64,000 nt of DNA from Natronobacterium texcoconense (GCF_900104065.1 NZ_FNLC01000002.1:540995-604994), one strand, 5' to 3'. Numbered from the stretch's first letter, positions 53,965-62,764 are shown. Numbers and translations are program-made. The notes: a model not told the origin generated them from the sequence alone.

Positions 53965-55143
53965 TCACGTGAGCTTCGTCACGCCGTTCGGTGCGACCCA
54001 GTCGAGTTGCGTCTCCGTGAGGAGCGCGTGATTGTAGACGAACACCTCGCCGTCGATCCGCTCCGTGACGCGATCCAGAAGCCGTTCCCACTGCTCGCGG
54101 TCCTCGACCACCGACGGGTCGAGGGTGAGTCCCGCGTCGATCGGGTGATCCAGCGACTCCTCGCAGTCGGTCAACCGGGCGTCGATCTCGTCTATGTCGT
54201 CGGTGTAACAGAGTGCCGTGACGTCGTCGACGTACTCCCCGAGGAGCCCCGGTGTGACGCCGCTCGGCCAGAGGCTCGACGGGGCGTAGCCGCCGCCGTC
54301 GGCGAGGTAGTACGAGAGACGTGCGTCGTCGCTGGCCGCAGCGAGCGTCGCGAGGAGGTCGCCGATGACCGCCGAGCGGAACTCGAACAGCGCGTCCAGT
54401 TCCGGGTGCTCTGCGACCAGTTCCGACAGGGATGGCGTCGGTTCGGTGGTAGTGAGATACTGCTCGCACAACCGGGATACGACCGCTTCGGCAGCTGAGA
54501 GATCGACGATCCCTCGTTCACGTGCTTCGCGATGGCAGCCGTCGCAGAAACACTGCGAGACGAGGAATTCGTCGGCCCGGTTCGTTATCACGTGGTCCTT
54601 GTGGTGGCCGAAGCGGTCGCCGTGGCCGTGAACGACGCTCGGGAACCCGAGCGACTCGAGGTCGACCCGTTCGACGTCGTAGTGGGCGATATTGCGAACG
54701 ATCCCGGCGTAGTAGCGTCGTACTTCGTCGTGGGAGGGACAGAGCGCGTGATCGTGTGCAGTCCCGAACGCGTCCTCGATTCGGTACTCCGGCCACGCTC
54801 CGGCCAGGCGCGTCCCGTGAGCGCAGACGAGCCACGCGTCGACGTCGATTCCGCAGTCGTTCGCCGTCGCGACGATATCGGCGAACGCGTCGGGGTGCTG
54901 GTAGCTCTCGTTTCGTGGCGGATCGATCGGCGTCCGCTCGAAGTACGTCTCGTCGGGGTCGAACAGACAGCCTCCCGGAAACGTGTCGAATCCGAGGTCG
55001 TCGGCTTTTGGGTCGAACGTCCGAACCGAGTGATAGTGGGCGGCGACTTTCAGGTGATCGATGCCAGCGTCCGCGAGCCCCTCTATCGTCGTCTCGGGGC
55101 AAGGATCCGATAGACTCCACGGATAGGTCCACAGACCGGTCAT
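53965..55143 (-). CDS. Uncharacterised probable TIM-barrel hydrolase with CxCxxC motif
   Basis: A 392-residue soluble protein I cannot place in a named family. The strand-helix pattern suggests a glycosidase-like TIM barrel: GLADAGIDHLKVAAHYHSV near the start, then VDAWLVCAHGTRLAG, and RVDLESLGFPSVVHGHGDRFGHH, rich in His, Asp and Glu and likely the active site. A cysteine motif, CFCDGCHREA, follows after about 30 residues. The protein at 56937 has the same CxCxxC element in a similar place. No signal peptide. It opens the minus-strand series leading to the LLM and namZ genes. Confidence 0.65.
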   Translation of the reverse strand: MTGLWTYPWSLSDPCPETTIEGLADAGIDHLKVAAHYHSVRTFDPKADDLGFDTFPGGCLFDPDETYFERTPIDPPRNESYQHPDAFADIVATANDCGIDVDAWLVCAHGTRLAGAWPEYRIEDAFGTAHDHALCPSHDEVRRYYAGIVRNIAHYDVERVDLESLGFPSVVHGHGDRFGHHKDHVITNRADEFLVSQCFCDGCHREARERGIVDLSAAEAVVSRLCEQYLTTTEPTPSLSELVAEHPELDALFEFRSAVIGDLLATLAAASDDARLSYYLADGGGYAPSSLWPSGVTPGLLGEYVDDVTALCYTDDIDEIDARLTDCEESLDHPIDAGLTLDPSVVEDREQWERLLDRVTERIDGEVFVYNHALLTETQLDWVAPNGVTKLT

Positions 55144-55271
55144 TGGGGATACTTATCTATCAGCAAGTAAAACTCTTTTCCACGACTTACACGTCGTCAG
55201 CTGTGACTCTCGCCTCCACGTTCGACGGGGTCGCCCCCGATTTTATGGTATCCGAGTCGTATACTCGAGCC

Positions 55272-55625
55272 ATGTGCCGGTACGAGACGAAGTTCGACGA
55301 CGGTGATTTCTACCTGGAAACCGACGACGGCTGGCTCGAGGTGGGAGCCGAAGCGACGTTGCTCGAGTTACTCGGCGAGACGTACGCACTCGAGTACGAC
55401 GATCGCCAGCAGGCAGTCTCGTGGCTCGAGACCGACGAGGACGGCGTACTGACTTTCGACGTTCGGGAGACGCTCTCGGAGCAGACGTTTACCGAGGATT
55501 TCGTCGCCCAGATCGCCGACTGTGATCCGGACGCGACGACCGACGAGGGCGTTCCGGTTCGGACGGCAGTCTTCGCCGATATGATGCGTTCGATCTGGGA
55601 CGCCAAAGGCAACCTCGAGGCGTAG
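55272..55625 (+). CDS. Small acidic protein, 117 residues, unknown function
   Basis: The ATG at 55272 (MCRYETKFDDGDFYLE) is chosen because TTTTATGG about 29 bases upstream looks like a TATA element and covers the alternative upstream ATG. The protein is soluble, very acidic, and ends in a helix (FADMMRSIWDAKGNLEA). It shows no known motif. It precedes ridA by 89 bases on the same strand, and ridA has its own TATA-like element. Confidence 0.65.
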   Translation: MCRYETKFDDGDFYLETDDGWLEVGAEATLLELLGETYALEYDDRQQAVSWLETDEDGVLTFDVRETLSEQTFTEDFVAQIADCDPDATTDEGVPVRTAVFADMMRSIWDAKGNLEA

Positions 55626-55714
55626 CTGCCGACCACAGTGCAGGCAGTTCGACGGTTACCCGCCGTTCGACTGCACACCACACTTAATACGTATCCGCCG
55701 GAAGTTCACGCTGG

Positions 55715-56089
55715 ATGAAAGCAATCCAGACTGACGAGGCACCGGAGAGTATCGGTCCCTTCTCGCAGGCGGTCCTGGACGGCGATCGACTCTACGTCTC
55801 CGGCCAGGGACCGGTCGACCCGGACACGGGCGAAATCGTCGACGGCGACATCGCGACCCAGACGGAGCGAACGCTCGAGAACGTGGACGCAGTCCTGCAG
55901 GCGGCCGGCTGTTCGCTCGACGACGTCGTCAAGGCGACCGTCTACGTCCAGGACATGGACGACTACGACGCCATCAACGAAGTGTACGGTCGCTACATGA
56001 GCGAGCCGTATCCGGCACGCAGCGCCGTTCAGGTCGAGGACCTCCCCATCGACATCGGCGTCGAGATCGAAGTCATCGCGTCGGTCTGA
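55715..56089 (+). CDS. ridA: RidA-family enamine/imine deaminase
   Basis: A 124-residue YjgF/YER057c/UK114 protein covering the whole family length. The start is MKAIQTDEAPESIGPFSQAV, and the conserved arginine lies in YPARSAVQVEDLPID. RidA hydrolyses reactive 2-aminoacrylate and related enamines released by PLP-dependent dehydratases. In this cluster the SelA-like lyase (58795) would be a source of such intermediates, though RidA is also a general housekeeping protein. TTAATACG about 27 bases upstream is a likely TATA element. Confidence 0.9.
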   Translation: MKAIQTDEAPESIGPFSQAVLDGDRLYVSGQGPVDPDTGEIVDGDIATQTERTLENVDAVLQAAGCSLDDVVKATVYVQDMDDYDAINEVYGRYMSEPYPARSAVQVEDLPIDIGVEIEVIASV

Positions 56090-56135
56090 TCGGACGACGC
56101 GAAGGTTTTTGTGGACGTACTGAGATTCAATTCGT

Positions 56136-56936
56136 GTGATTCGTGATCAGCTCACGCACTCGAGTTCCTGGGTCGGCCGGACAGCAGGAGAGATCCGCGA
56201 GGTCGGCGAGTCGGACGGCTCGATCCTGATCGTCCCCGTCGGAAGCGTCGAACAGCACGGCGACCACCTCCCGGTCGGGACGGATACGCTGCTGGCCTCG
56301 GCTGTCGCGACCCGCGGTGCCGAACTCGCCTCGGACGTCCCAGTCGCGGTCACGCCGCCGATCTGGAGCGGCTACTCGCCACATCACCTGCAGTTCGGCG
56401 GCACCCTCACGCTCTCGTTCGAGACCGCACTCGCCGTCGTCGAGGACGTCGTCTCGAGCGGCCTCGAGAACGGGTTCGACGCCGTCCTGCTGGTCAACGG
56501 CCACGGCGGGAACGGCCCGCTCGTCGGCGCGGCAGTCAGCGAAATCGGCGTCGATCATCCCGACGCCGAGGTGACCGGCATCACGTACTTCTCCCTGGCG
56601 GAGTCGTTCGCCGACGAGATCCGTGACAGCGAGGACGGCGGGATGGCTCACGGCGGCGAGTTCGAGACCTCACTGCTGTTGCACCTCTATCCCGACCTGG
56701 TTCGCGAGGACGGCGACGCGACACCGCTCGAGGAGCCGTACGACCTCGGCGACGCCGACCTCCTCGCGCCGGGACCGCTCTCGGTCTACCGATCGTTCGA
56801 GGAGTACTCGGAGTCGGGTGCGATCGGCGAACCCGAACTGGCGTCGGCCGAGAAGGGGCGCGAACTCTTCGAGCGACTCGGGGACGAACTCGAGACGCTC
56901 CTCCGGGAGATCCACGAGCGAAACCGGGATACCTGA
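56136..56936 (+). CDS. Creatininase-family amidohydrolase
   Basis: A 266-residue member of the creatininase family. The start is GTG 56136. Metal-binding residues are visible in VGSVEQHGDHLPVGTD (Glu, His, Asp), LLVNGHGGNGPLV (His) and AHGGEFETSLLL (Glu). The family cleaves creatinine, formamides and lactam or amide bonds in diverse pathways. In this cluster an amide of an amino-sugar derivative is a plausible substrate, but this is inference. The gene abuts the convergent TIM-barrel gene with no gap between the stops. Confidence 0.85.
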   Translation: MIRDQLTHSSSWVGRTAGEIREVGESDGSILIVPVGSVEQHGDHLPVGTDTLLASAVATRGAELASDVPVAVTPPIWSGYSPHHLQFGGTLTLSFETALAVVEDVVSSGLENGFDAVLLVNGHGGNGPLVGAAVSEIGVDHPDAEVTGITYFSLAESFADEIRDSEDGGMAHGGEFETSLLLHLYPDLVREDGDATPLEEPYDLGDADLLAPGPLSVYRSFEEYSESGAIGEPELASAEKGRELFERLGDELETLLREIHERNRDT

Positions 56937-57941
56937 TCAGTCCGGAAGCGCGTCGAGGTACGTGTTCCAGACCGCCTCGGGATCGTCGCAGGCGATGCTG
57001 GAAATCGACGCACAGCCGTCGTACCCCCACGTGAAGACGCTGTCGACGCCACCCTCGACGGCCGTTTTCGTCGCCTTCTCGACTGTACGAATGGTCTCGG
57101 GGTCGTCGTCGAGCCGGAACCCCTGGATCCAGATCTGACTCTGCAGGTCGTACTGGTCGGCGAGCGCCACGACCCGATCCGTGTACTCGGCGACGAACGA
57201 CGTCGCGTCGGTCGCGTGCTCGAACGCATCCCAGTAGGGATCGGTCGCGAACACGTCGAGGTGATCGCTCGCCGCGAGAGTGTCCCAGTCGGAGAGCCCG
57301 TGTGCGGCGTCCTGGCGCGGGAGCAGGCAGACGGCGTTGCGCGCGCCCGCATCGCGGACGACGGCCATCGTCTCCTCGAGAAACTCGAGCAGAGACTCCT
57401 CCCTGAACTCGTCGGTTCGGTCGGTCCGCTCGTCTGGAAGCGGTTCGTCGTACCGGCGTTCGTACGCACGTTGACAGTGGTCGCAGTGACAGGCCCACGC
57501 ACCCTCGGGGACGTCGACGTCGGCCCACTCCGAGATGAACCAGTGGGGTTCGTCCCAGAAGACGACATCCGCGCCGATCCCGACCGCCGCCTCGGTCCAC
57601 TCCTGCACGAACCTCCTGAACGTCGGATGGTTGAAACAGGCCGCCGGAACCGCGTCGCCGCTCGAGAGCCGCTGGCGGGCCTCGGGGTGGCGACCGACGA
57701 ACTCCGACAGTGCCTCGCCGCCGAAGACGCGCCCGACACCCCAGGGGTTTACGTAGACGGTGAATCCGCGCTCGTGGCTCGCCTCGATCGTTCGCTCGAG
57801 GGTGCCGCGATAGTACTGCAGGTCGCGCTCGCTGAACGTGTGCAAGACCGCGTTCAGTCCCGCGTCCGCAAATCGATCCAGATCTCGGGTCGCGTGATCG
57901 ACGTTTCTCACGCCGAAGTAACTGGTACCGCGTTCTAGCAT
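56937..57941 (-). CDS. Uncharacterised probable TIM-barrel protein with CxCxxC motif
   Basis: A 334-residue soluble protein with beta-alpha barrel character: FADAGLNAVLHTFSER, then ERGFTVYVNPWGVG, then GADVVFWDEPHWFISEW, where D and E in WDEPH could be catalytic. A cysteine motif ACHCDHCQRAYERRY follows. Later strands contain DVFATDPYWD and SVFTWGYDGC. The fold and acidic barrel ends suggest a glycosidase-like enzyme. It shares the CxCxxC position with the protein at 53965, although overall identity appears low. No signal peptide. Confidence 0.65.
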   Translation of the reverse strand: MLERGTSYFGVRNVDHATRDLDRFADAGLNAVLHTFSERDLQYYRGTLERTIEASHERGFTVYVNPWGVGRVFGGEALSEFVGRHPEARQRLSSGDAVPAACFNHPTFRRFVQEWTEAAVGIGADVVFWDEPHWFISEWADVDVPEGAWACHCDHCQRAYERRYDEPLPDERTDRTDEFREESLLEFLEETMAVVRDAGARNAVCLLPRQDAAHGLSDWDTLAASDHLDVFATDPYWDAFEHATDATSFVAEYTDRVVALADQYDLQSQIWIQGFRLDDDPETIRTVEKATKTAVEGGVDSVFTWGYDGCASISSIACDDPEAVWNTYLDALPD

Positions 57942-57987
57942 TCACGCTATCCGACGAGAGATGGAGTGTTAATTCTTTTCGCGAGAC

Positions 57988-58686
57988 CTACCTGAGCCCG
58001 TCGTCGGCGACCTCGTGGTGCCGGCTGAATCCTTCGGCGAACTCCACGCCCGCCGTCGTTCCCTGCGTTCGCGCTCTGGCCCTGACGTTCTCGATCAGGT
58101 CGTCGAACTCGGCGTCGATCCCCCCGTGTTCCTCGAGGAACTCGACCTGCGACTCGTGGTGGAGGATCGCCTCCTCCTTCCGGTCCTGGTAGTCACTGAC
58201 GTCGACGTACACGTCCGGTTCGAACTCCGCGGTCGGCTTCCCGAAGAAGTAGACGTTCTCCGGGTCGTGGGGTGCGTGTTCGGTCTCGACCATCGGCAGC
58301 GACGCCATGTAGTAGGCGTCCGTAACCAGTTTCGACGTCTCCCGGTGGTCCGGATGCATGTCGTCGTCGTGGTGGGTGACGATCAACTCCGGTTCGTACT
58401 CCCGGATGACGTCGACGATCTCGAGGCGGTTCTCGAGCGTGTTCTGGACGCGTCCGTCCTCGAACTCGAGGAACGTACAGTCACAGCCGAGCGTCTCGGC
58501 CGACCGACGAGCCTCTTCGCGACGCGTCGCCGCGACCTCCGCTTCGGTCGCGTCGAACCCGCCGTACTCGCCGGCAGTCAGGTGTGCGATCGTCACGTCG
58601 TCGCCGCGGTCGGCGTGTCTGGCGAGCGTTCCGCCACAGAAGATGTCCGCGTCGTCCGGATGTGCCACTAACGCAAGGATGCGCAT
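57988..58686 (-). CDS. PIG-L/LmbE-family N-acetyl-sugar deacetylase
   Basis: A 232-residue zinc hydrolase. The N-terminal AHPDD motif (H9-P-D-D12) supplies two ligands and the general base, and HPDH in THHDDDMHPDHRETSK supplies the third ligand region. The family removes N-acetyl groups from GlcNAc derivatives; in Thermococcales a related Dac enzyme acts on chitin products. Here it could deacetylate GlcNAc released by NagZ. It lies 46 bases upstream of the probable TIM-barrel gene on the same strand, so the two are likely co-transcribed. Confidence 0.85.
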   Translation of the reverse strand: MRILALVAHPDDADIFCGGTLARHADRGDDVTIAHLTAGEYGGFDATEAEVAATRREEARRSAETLGCDCTFLEFEDGRVQNTLENRLEIVDVIREYEPELIVTHHDDDMHPDHRETSKLVTDAYYMASLPMVETEHAPHDPENVYFFGKPTAEFEPDVYVDVSDYQDRKEEAILHHESQVEFLEEHGGIDAEFDDLIENVRARARTQGTTAGVEFAEGFSRHHEVADDGLR

Positions 58687-58794
58687 AGCTCTCGATTCAC
58701 ACCGGGGTGAGTTAAATCTGATCGCTCCGGGTACTGAAGGGGACGACTCGAGTGTGCCCTATTCTTATCTGTCAGCTATTCGTACGGGTTCGTG

Positions 58795-59997
58795 ATGGCC
58801 GATTCAGTGTACGAACGGATCGGAGTACCGGACGTGATCAACGCCACGGGAACGAAGACTCGGATCGGTGGAAGTCGAATCAGACCGGCGGCTGCCGAGG
58901 CAATGTGCGAGGCGGCCGACGGCTTCGCGCGGATCTCCGACCTGCAGGCGCGAGCGTCGGAGCTAATCCAGGAGGTTACCGGTGCACAGGCGGGCTACGT
59001 CTGCTCGGGAGCCAGTGCCTGTCTCACGCTCGCGGCGGCGGCGACCATCGCGGGCAACGACCTCGCCGCGATGGCACAGCTGCCGGATACCGAGGGACTC
59101 GCCGACGAGATCGTCGTCCCTCGAACCCACCGCACCGGGTACGACCACGCCTACCGGATCGCGGGCGCGACGATCGTCGACGTCGGGACGAACGACGCCC
59201 ACCTCGGAACGGGTGCCGAGAACACCGAGCTATGGGAGATCGACGCCGCGATCACCGAAGACACCGCGGCGGTCGCCTACATGCAAAAGTCCTACAGCCG
59301 GCCGCCGCTCGAGGACGTCGTCGAGATTGCCCACGAGCGAGACGTCCCGGTGATCGTCGACGCCGCTGCCGAGTTGCCGCCGGTCGAGAACCTGGAACGG
59401 TTCGTCGAGATGGGCGTTGATTTGGTCGCGTTCAGTGGCGGGAAGGCGATCCGTGGGCCGCAGACGACCGGCTTCCTGGCCGGACGCGAGGACCTGATTC
59501 GGTCGGTAGCCGCCCAGCACCTCGACATGCACGCCGCCGAGGACGCCTGGGTTCCGCCGTCGGAGCTTCTCGACGTCGACGCGCTCGGGGGCGTCCCTCG
59601 GCAGGGAATCGGCCGGGGAATGAAAGTCGGGAAAGAGGAACTCGTCGGGCTGATCACGGCGCTCGAACTGTTCCTCGAGGAAGACCAGGACGAACGGCTC
59701 GCCGAGTGGCAGCGTCGTGCGGAGACGATCGCGGAGGGGCTTTCCGATCTCGACGGGGTCGAGACGTCGCTGACGGAAGCCGGAAAGACTGCGGTCACTC
59801 CGGAGGTCGTCGTCAGCCCCGAGACTACCACGGAAACGTCGGCCACGACTGTCGTCCGGGAACTTCGGGAGGAGACGCCGCGAATCTACGTCGGCGCGGA
59901 CGACCTCGATCGGAACCAGTTTACCGTCAATCCAATGTGCTTGACCGACGAGGAGGCTGATTACGTGATTGAACGGCTTAGGGACCACCTGGGGTAA
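58795..59997 (+). CDS. SelA/D-glucosaminate-ammonia-lyase-like PLP enzyme
   Basis: A 400-residue fold-type I PLP protein, ATG 58795 (GTG 58792 just before). It starts with PDVINATGTKTRIGGS, the family N-terminus of SelA-like and DgaE-like enzymes. The PLP aspartate is D189 in VIVDAAAELPP and the lysine K217 in AFSGGKAIRGPQTTG. Haloarchaea do not all have selenocysteine, and such stand-alone homologues often act as sugar amino-acid lyases, for example on D-glucosaminate-6-phosphate. The neighbouring deacetylase and RidA fit a role in amino-sugar acid breakdown. Confidence 0.8.
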   Translation: MADSVYERIGVPDVINATGTKTRIGGSRIRPAAAEAMCEAADGFARISDLQARASELIQEVTGAQAGYVCSGASACLTLAAAATIAGNDLAAMAQLPDTEGLADEIVVPRTHRTGYDHAYRIAGATIVDVGTNDAHLGTGAENTELWEIDAAITEDTAAVAYMQKSYSRPPLEDVVEIAHERDVPVIVDAAAELPPVENLERFVEMGVDLVAFSGGKAIRGPQTTGFLAGREDLIRSVAAQHLDMHAAEDAWVPPSELLDVDALGGVPRQGIGRGMKVGKEELVGLITALELFLEEDQDERLAEWQRRAETIAEGLSDLDGVETSLTEAGKTAVTPEVVVSPETTTETSATTVVRELREETPRIYVGADDLDRNQFTVNPMCLTDEEADYVIERLRDHLG

Positions 59998-60316
59998 CCT
60001 CCTCCCGTCGTTTACGATGGAGAGGGGCCACCCACACGATTCGGCCTGTGACAGTTCGTGCTCGGCGGCGGATTGGGATGCCCGATGGAGGTCGACGTTC
60101 CAGCGATCCATGCTGTACTCGCGTCAACGGGGTGTTCGGAGGATCGGTCTCACTGGCGGCTAATCAGTGGCAATCAACGTTATATTAAATCCACCAACCA
60201 CTAGAATCCCACACATAAAATTAATATACTATCTTCTTGACCCTTCTCGGGAGGGGCTCCGGTAGCTCACTCCGACGCCTGTCGGAGATTCCGGGAGTGA
60301 CCTCTCAACCCAAATC
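59998..60316. other. Intergenic gap of 319 bases
   Basis: The minus strand from 60111 encodes an ATG followed by about 35 codons with protein-like character (MDRWNVDLHRASQSAAEHEL), then runs into the antisense of the lyase gene without a credible end. It may be a gene remnant. The right part (60170-60240) is AT-rich and probably holds the promoter of the secreted glycosidase-like gene. Confidence 0.4.
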
Positions 60317-62428
60317 ATGACGTTCGAACGACGGGACTTCATCAAGGCGACAGGTACAGGACTTGGATTGACTGCTCTCGGTAGTACGGCAACGACGACC
60401 ATCGCAGCAGACACTGGTGGCACAACGGAGTCGTTCCGTGCGTACTGGGCGGATGCGTTCAACGACGGCATCAAAACCGAGGAACAGATCGATGCACTGG
60501 TCGAACGAAGCGTCGAGCAGAACCTGAACGCGATCATCGCGCAGGTAGTACGCCGGGGCGACTTCTACGGTGACGAGGGTCACCCGCCACGCACGGAAGA
60601 TCCGGAGGTGGACGACGATATCGATCCGCTGGCGTTGTTGATAGAGAAGGCAAGCGAGCACGGTCTGGAAGTGCACGCGTGGTTGGTGGTAGGGAAGATG
60701 GCGGACCCAGAGGATTTGCCTGAATCGGAGGATCACCCAGTGAACGCACACGGTCCGGACAGCGAGGACCCGTGGGTGAGCCAGACGCCCGACGGCGACG
60801 TCATCGAGTTGGGCGGGGACTACGCGTTCGACCTCGGTCATCCAGGTGTACACGAGTTCTTCGTCGAGACCGTCGAGAGTATCGTCGAGAACTACGACGT
60901 CGACGGGATCAACCTGGACTACATCCGGTATCCGGACGTTGAGGACCATCAGGAGTTCGGGTACAACGAAACTGCAGTCCAGCGGTTCCTCGAGGCGACC
61001 GAATACGACGACGTACCGGAGCCGCCCGAAGAAGTCCAGTTCCCGCCGATGGATCCTGGCGTCGTCGGTCAGGACTATATCGACTGGACCGCATGGCGCC
61101 GTCGGCAGGTGACGGACTTGGTGCGGCGGATCTACCTAACGGTGAAAGATCACGATCCGTCGCTGCGGGTGAGCATCGACGGCATTGCCTGGGGACCGGC
61201 ACCGATTGCCGGACCGAATGCCGAAGCTTCGTGGCTCGACGCTGACGACGCGTGGCAGCGCAAGGGTAACTGGTTCCAGATCATGCAGGACTGGCGTGGC
61301 TGGATGTACGAGGGCATCATCGACACGAACATCGTGATGAATTACGCTCGGGAGTTCGTTGACAACCAGCGCGATCAGTACCGCGGCTGGGCCGACTACC
61401 TCAAGGATCTGCAAAACGCCACCGAACGTGATGCAGTCATCGGCCAGGCCAACTTCTTCAATTTCCTCGAAGACACCGACGCCCAGATTCGTGTGGCGCA
61501 GGAACCCAGCGAACACCGGTATGCGAACGACCCGTCGTGGATCCACACTGAAGAGGACAGTACAGCAAACGGCTGGGCTGGCTTCTCGTATGCGAACCCG
61601 AAACGGAGCTACCTCCATCGGGACGGCGAAGATCCTGAACTCGACGAAGAGTACCCAGACATGACGCTGGCGGAGGCACACGACACGATCACGGAGATGT
61701 TTACCGAGGACCCACCGGAGCAAGCGGGTGAAGACGCCGAACCGGTGTTCGCCGACGAAACAGCGATTCCAGAGATGCCGTGGGTTCACGAGGAAGGGCA
61801 CATCAGCGTGACTGTCACCGAAGGCGGACAGCCACTCGACCAGGCCGAGGTAACCCTCTCGGGTGAGGGAGAGACCATCGAGCGCACGACCGACGGTTCT
61901 GGCTGGGTTGGGTTCGCGGCACTCGACCCCGGCGAATACACTGTCGAGTCCGGCGACGAATCGACCACTATCACGGTCGAAGCCGGGTCAGTGACGCCGG
62001 CTGCGCTGGATACGGGTGTCGATTTCGAACGGTTCGATGTCTGCTTCCAGGGCTGCGGTCAAGCCCGGATCGTCGTCAGCGAAGACGACGTTGCGACTGC
62101 CGACGACGAAGCCCCGACCGCACACGTTATCGTCGAATCCGACGGCGAGGCGGTGTGTGAAACCGTCGCGATCACCGAGGAGAATACGACCACGATCCCA
62201 GGTCAGTTCGGTGACGCACCGGTAGTCACGTATACCGCCGACGGCAAGATCCTCGGCGTTGCGGCATCGCTCTCCTCGGGCGAGGTCGTCGTCGAAAACG
62301 AGAACAACTGCGCGACGACACCGAACACGCCCGACGTACTGGAGGCCGACTGCCTCCCCGAAGGCGCGGCAGTCGACCCCGACGGGCCGGGCTGTGATGG
62401 CGGTCGGGGAAACGGCAACGGTAACTGA
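60317..62428 (+). CDS. Tat-secreted GHL10-family glycosidase-like protein
   Basis: A 703-residue exported protein. The Tat signal is FERRDFIKATGTGLGLTALG; no lipobox. Residues 35-430 match the GHL10 (DUF187/COG1649) barrel, with DVDGINLDYIRYPD as the core motif and later LRVSIDGIAWGPAP. Residues about 490-555 form a carboxypeptidase-regulatory-like beta domain (GGQPLDQAEVTLSGEGE). The tail has several cysteines and ends GGRGNGNGN. Codon use is less GC-biased than its neighbours, suggesting separate origin. It is the only clearly secreted hydrolase of the island; substrate unknown. Confidence 0.82.
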   Translation: MTFERRDFIKATGTGLGLTALGSTATTTIAADTGGTTESFRAYWADAFNDGIKTEEQIDALVERSVEQNLNAIIAQVVRRGDFYGDEGHPPRTEDPEVDDDIDPLALLIEKASEHGLEVHAWLVVGKMADPEDLPESEDHPVNAHGPDSEDPWVSQTPDGDVIELGGDYAFDLGHPGVHEFFVETVESIVENYDVDGINLDYIRYPDVEDHQEFGYNETAVQRFLEATEYDDVPEPPEEVQFPPMDPGVVGQDYIDWTAWRRRQVTDLVRRIYLTVKDHDPSLRVSIDGIAWGPAPIAGPNAEASWLDADDAWQRKGNWFQIMQDWRGWMYEGIIDTNIVMNYAREFVDNQRDQYRGWADYLKDLQNATERDAVIGQANFFNFLEDTDAQIRVAQEPSEHRYANDPSWIHTEEDSTANGWAGFSYANPKRSYLHRDGEDPELDEEYPDMTLAEAHDTITEMFTEDPPEQAGEDAEPVFADETAIPEMPWVHEEGHISVTVTEGGQPLDQAEVTLSGEGETIERTTDGSGWVGFAALDPGEYTVESGDESTTITVEAGSVTPAALDTGVDFERFDVCFQGCGQARIVVSEDDVATADDEAPTAHVIVESDGEAVCETVAITEENTTTIPGQFGDAPVVTYTADGKILGVAASLSSGEVVVENENNCATTPNTPDVLEADCLPEGAAVDPDGPGCDGGRGNGNGN

Positions 62429-62495
62429 CGGCGGTCTCCATCTCGAGCCCGTTCCATCATACCCATTCAGGTGAAAGTAGCATCTACTGATATGT

Positions 62496-62633
62496 ATGAG
62501 AGGAACCGTTACCGACGGGACTGAAGCCATCAGGAAAGAATCCCGTGAGCACCCCGAACCCGACGACGGGGAAGCCCCTGTTCGGATTCGAGCCATCGGG
62601 ATCTGTGGCATCGATGTCGGACTGAGACACTGA
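62496..62633 (+). pseudogene. Remnant of an alcohol dehydrogenase gene (N-terminal 45 codons)
   Basis: The plus strand encodes MRGTVTDGTEAIRKESREH and continues as PEPDDGEAPVRIRAIGICGI and DVGLRH before a TGA. This matches, almost position by position, the first 45 residues of the intact alcohol dehydrogenase on the other strand at 62765-63784 (MRAIVTDGEDSVWEEQRERP, EALVKIRAVGICGSDIGLIH). The catalytic cysteine is kept, but the serine after it is isoleucine. The rest of the gene is absent. It is a decayed paralogue in inverted orientation to the intact copy. Confidence 0.75.
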
Positions 62634-62764
62634 GAGAGCCCACCATCGACCGTCGCAGGTGACGACGCCTTCCAACTCCATGTGCCCCTCGACGACGAGG
62701 CCGCGTACGTCGCAAGTAAGTCCGTAGTACCTGTAACGGCTCTCGGCAAGTTCCTGCTCGAGAG
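62634..62764. other. Stretch between ADH remnant and intact ADH
   Basis: These 131 bases continue in frame after the remnant's stop (ESPPSTVAGDDAFQLHVPLD) without clear similarity to the dehydrogenase. They probably represent further decayed sequence from the same event. Confidence 0.35.

Noticed and set aside
59998-60111. Protein-like codons on the minus strand (MDRWNVDLHRASQSAAEHEL)
   Set aside because: Possibly a gene or transposase remnant, but the frame continues into antisense of the PLP lyase gene and I could not match it to a family.
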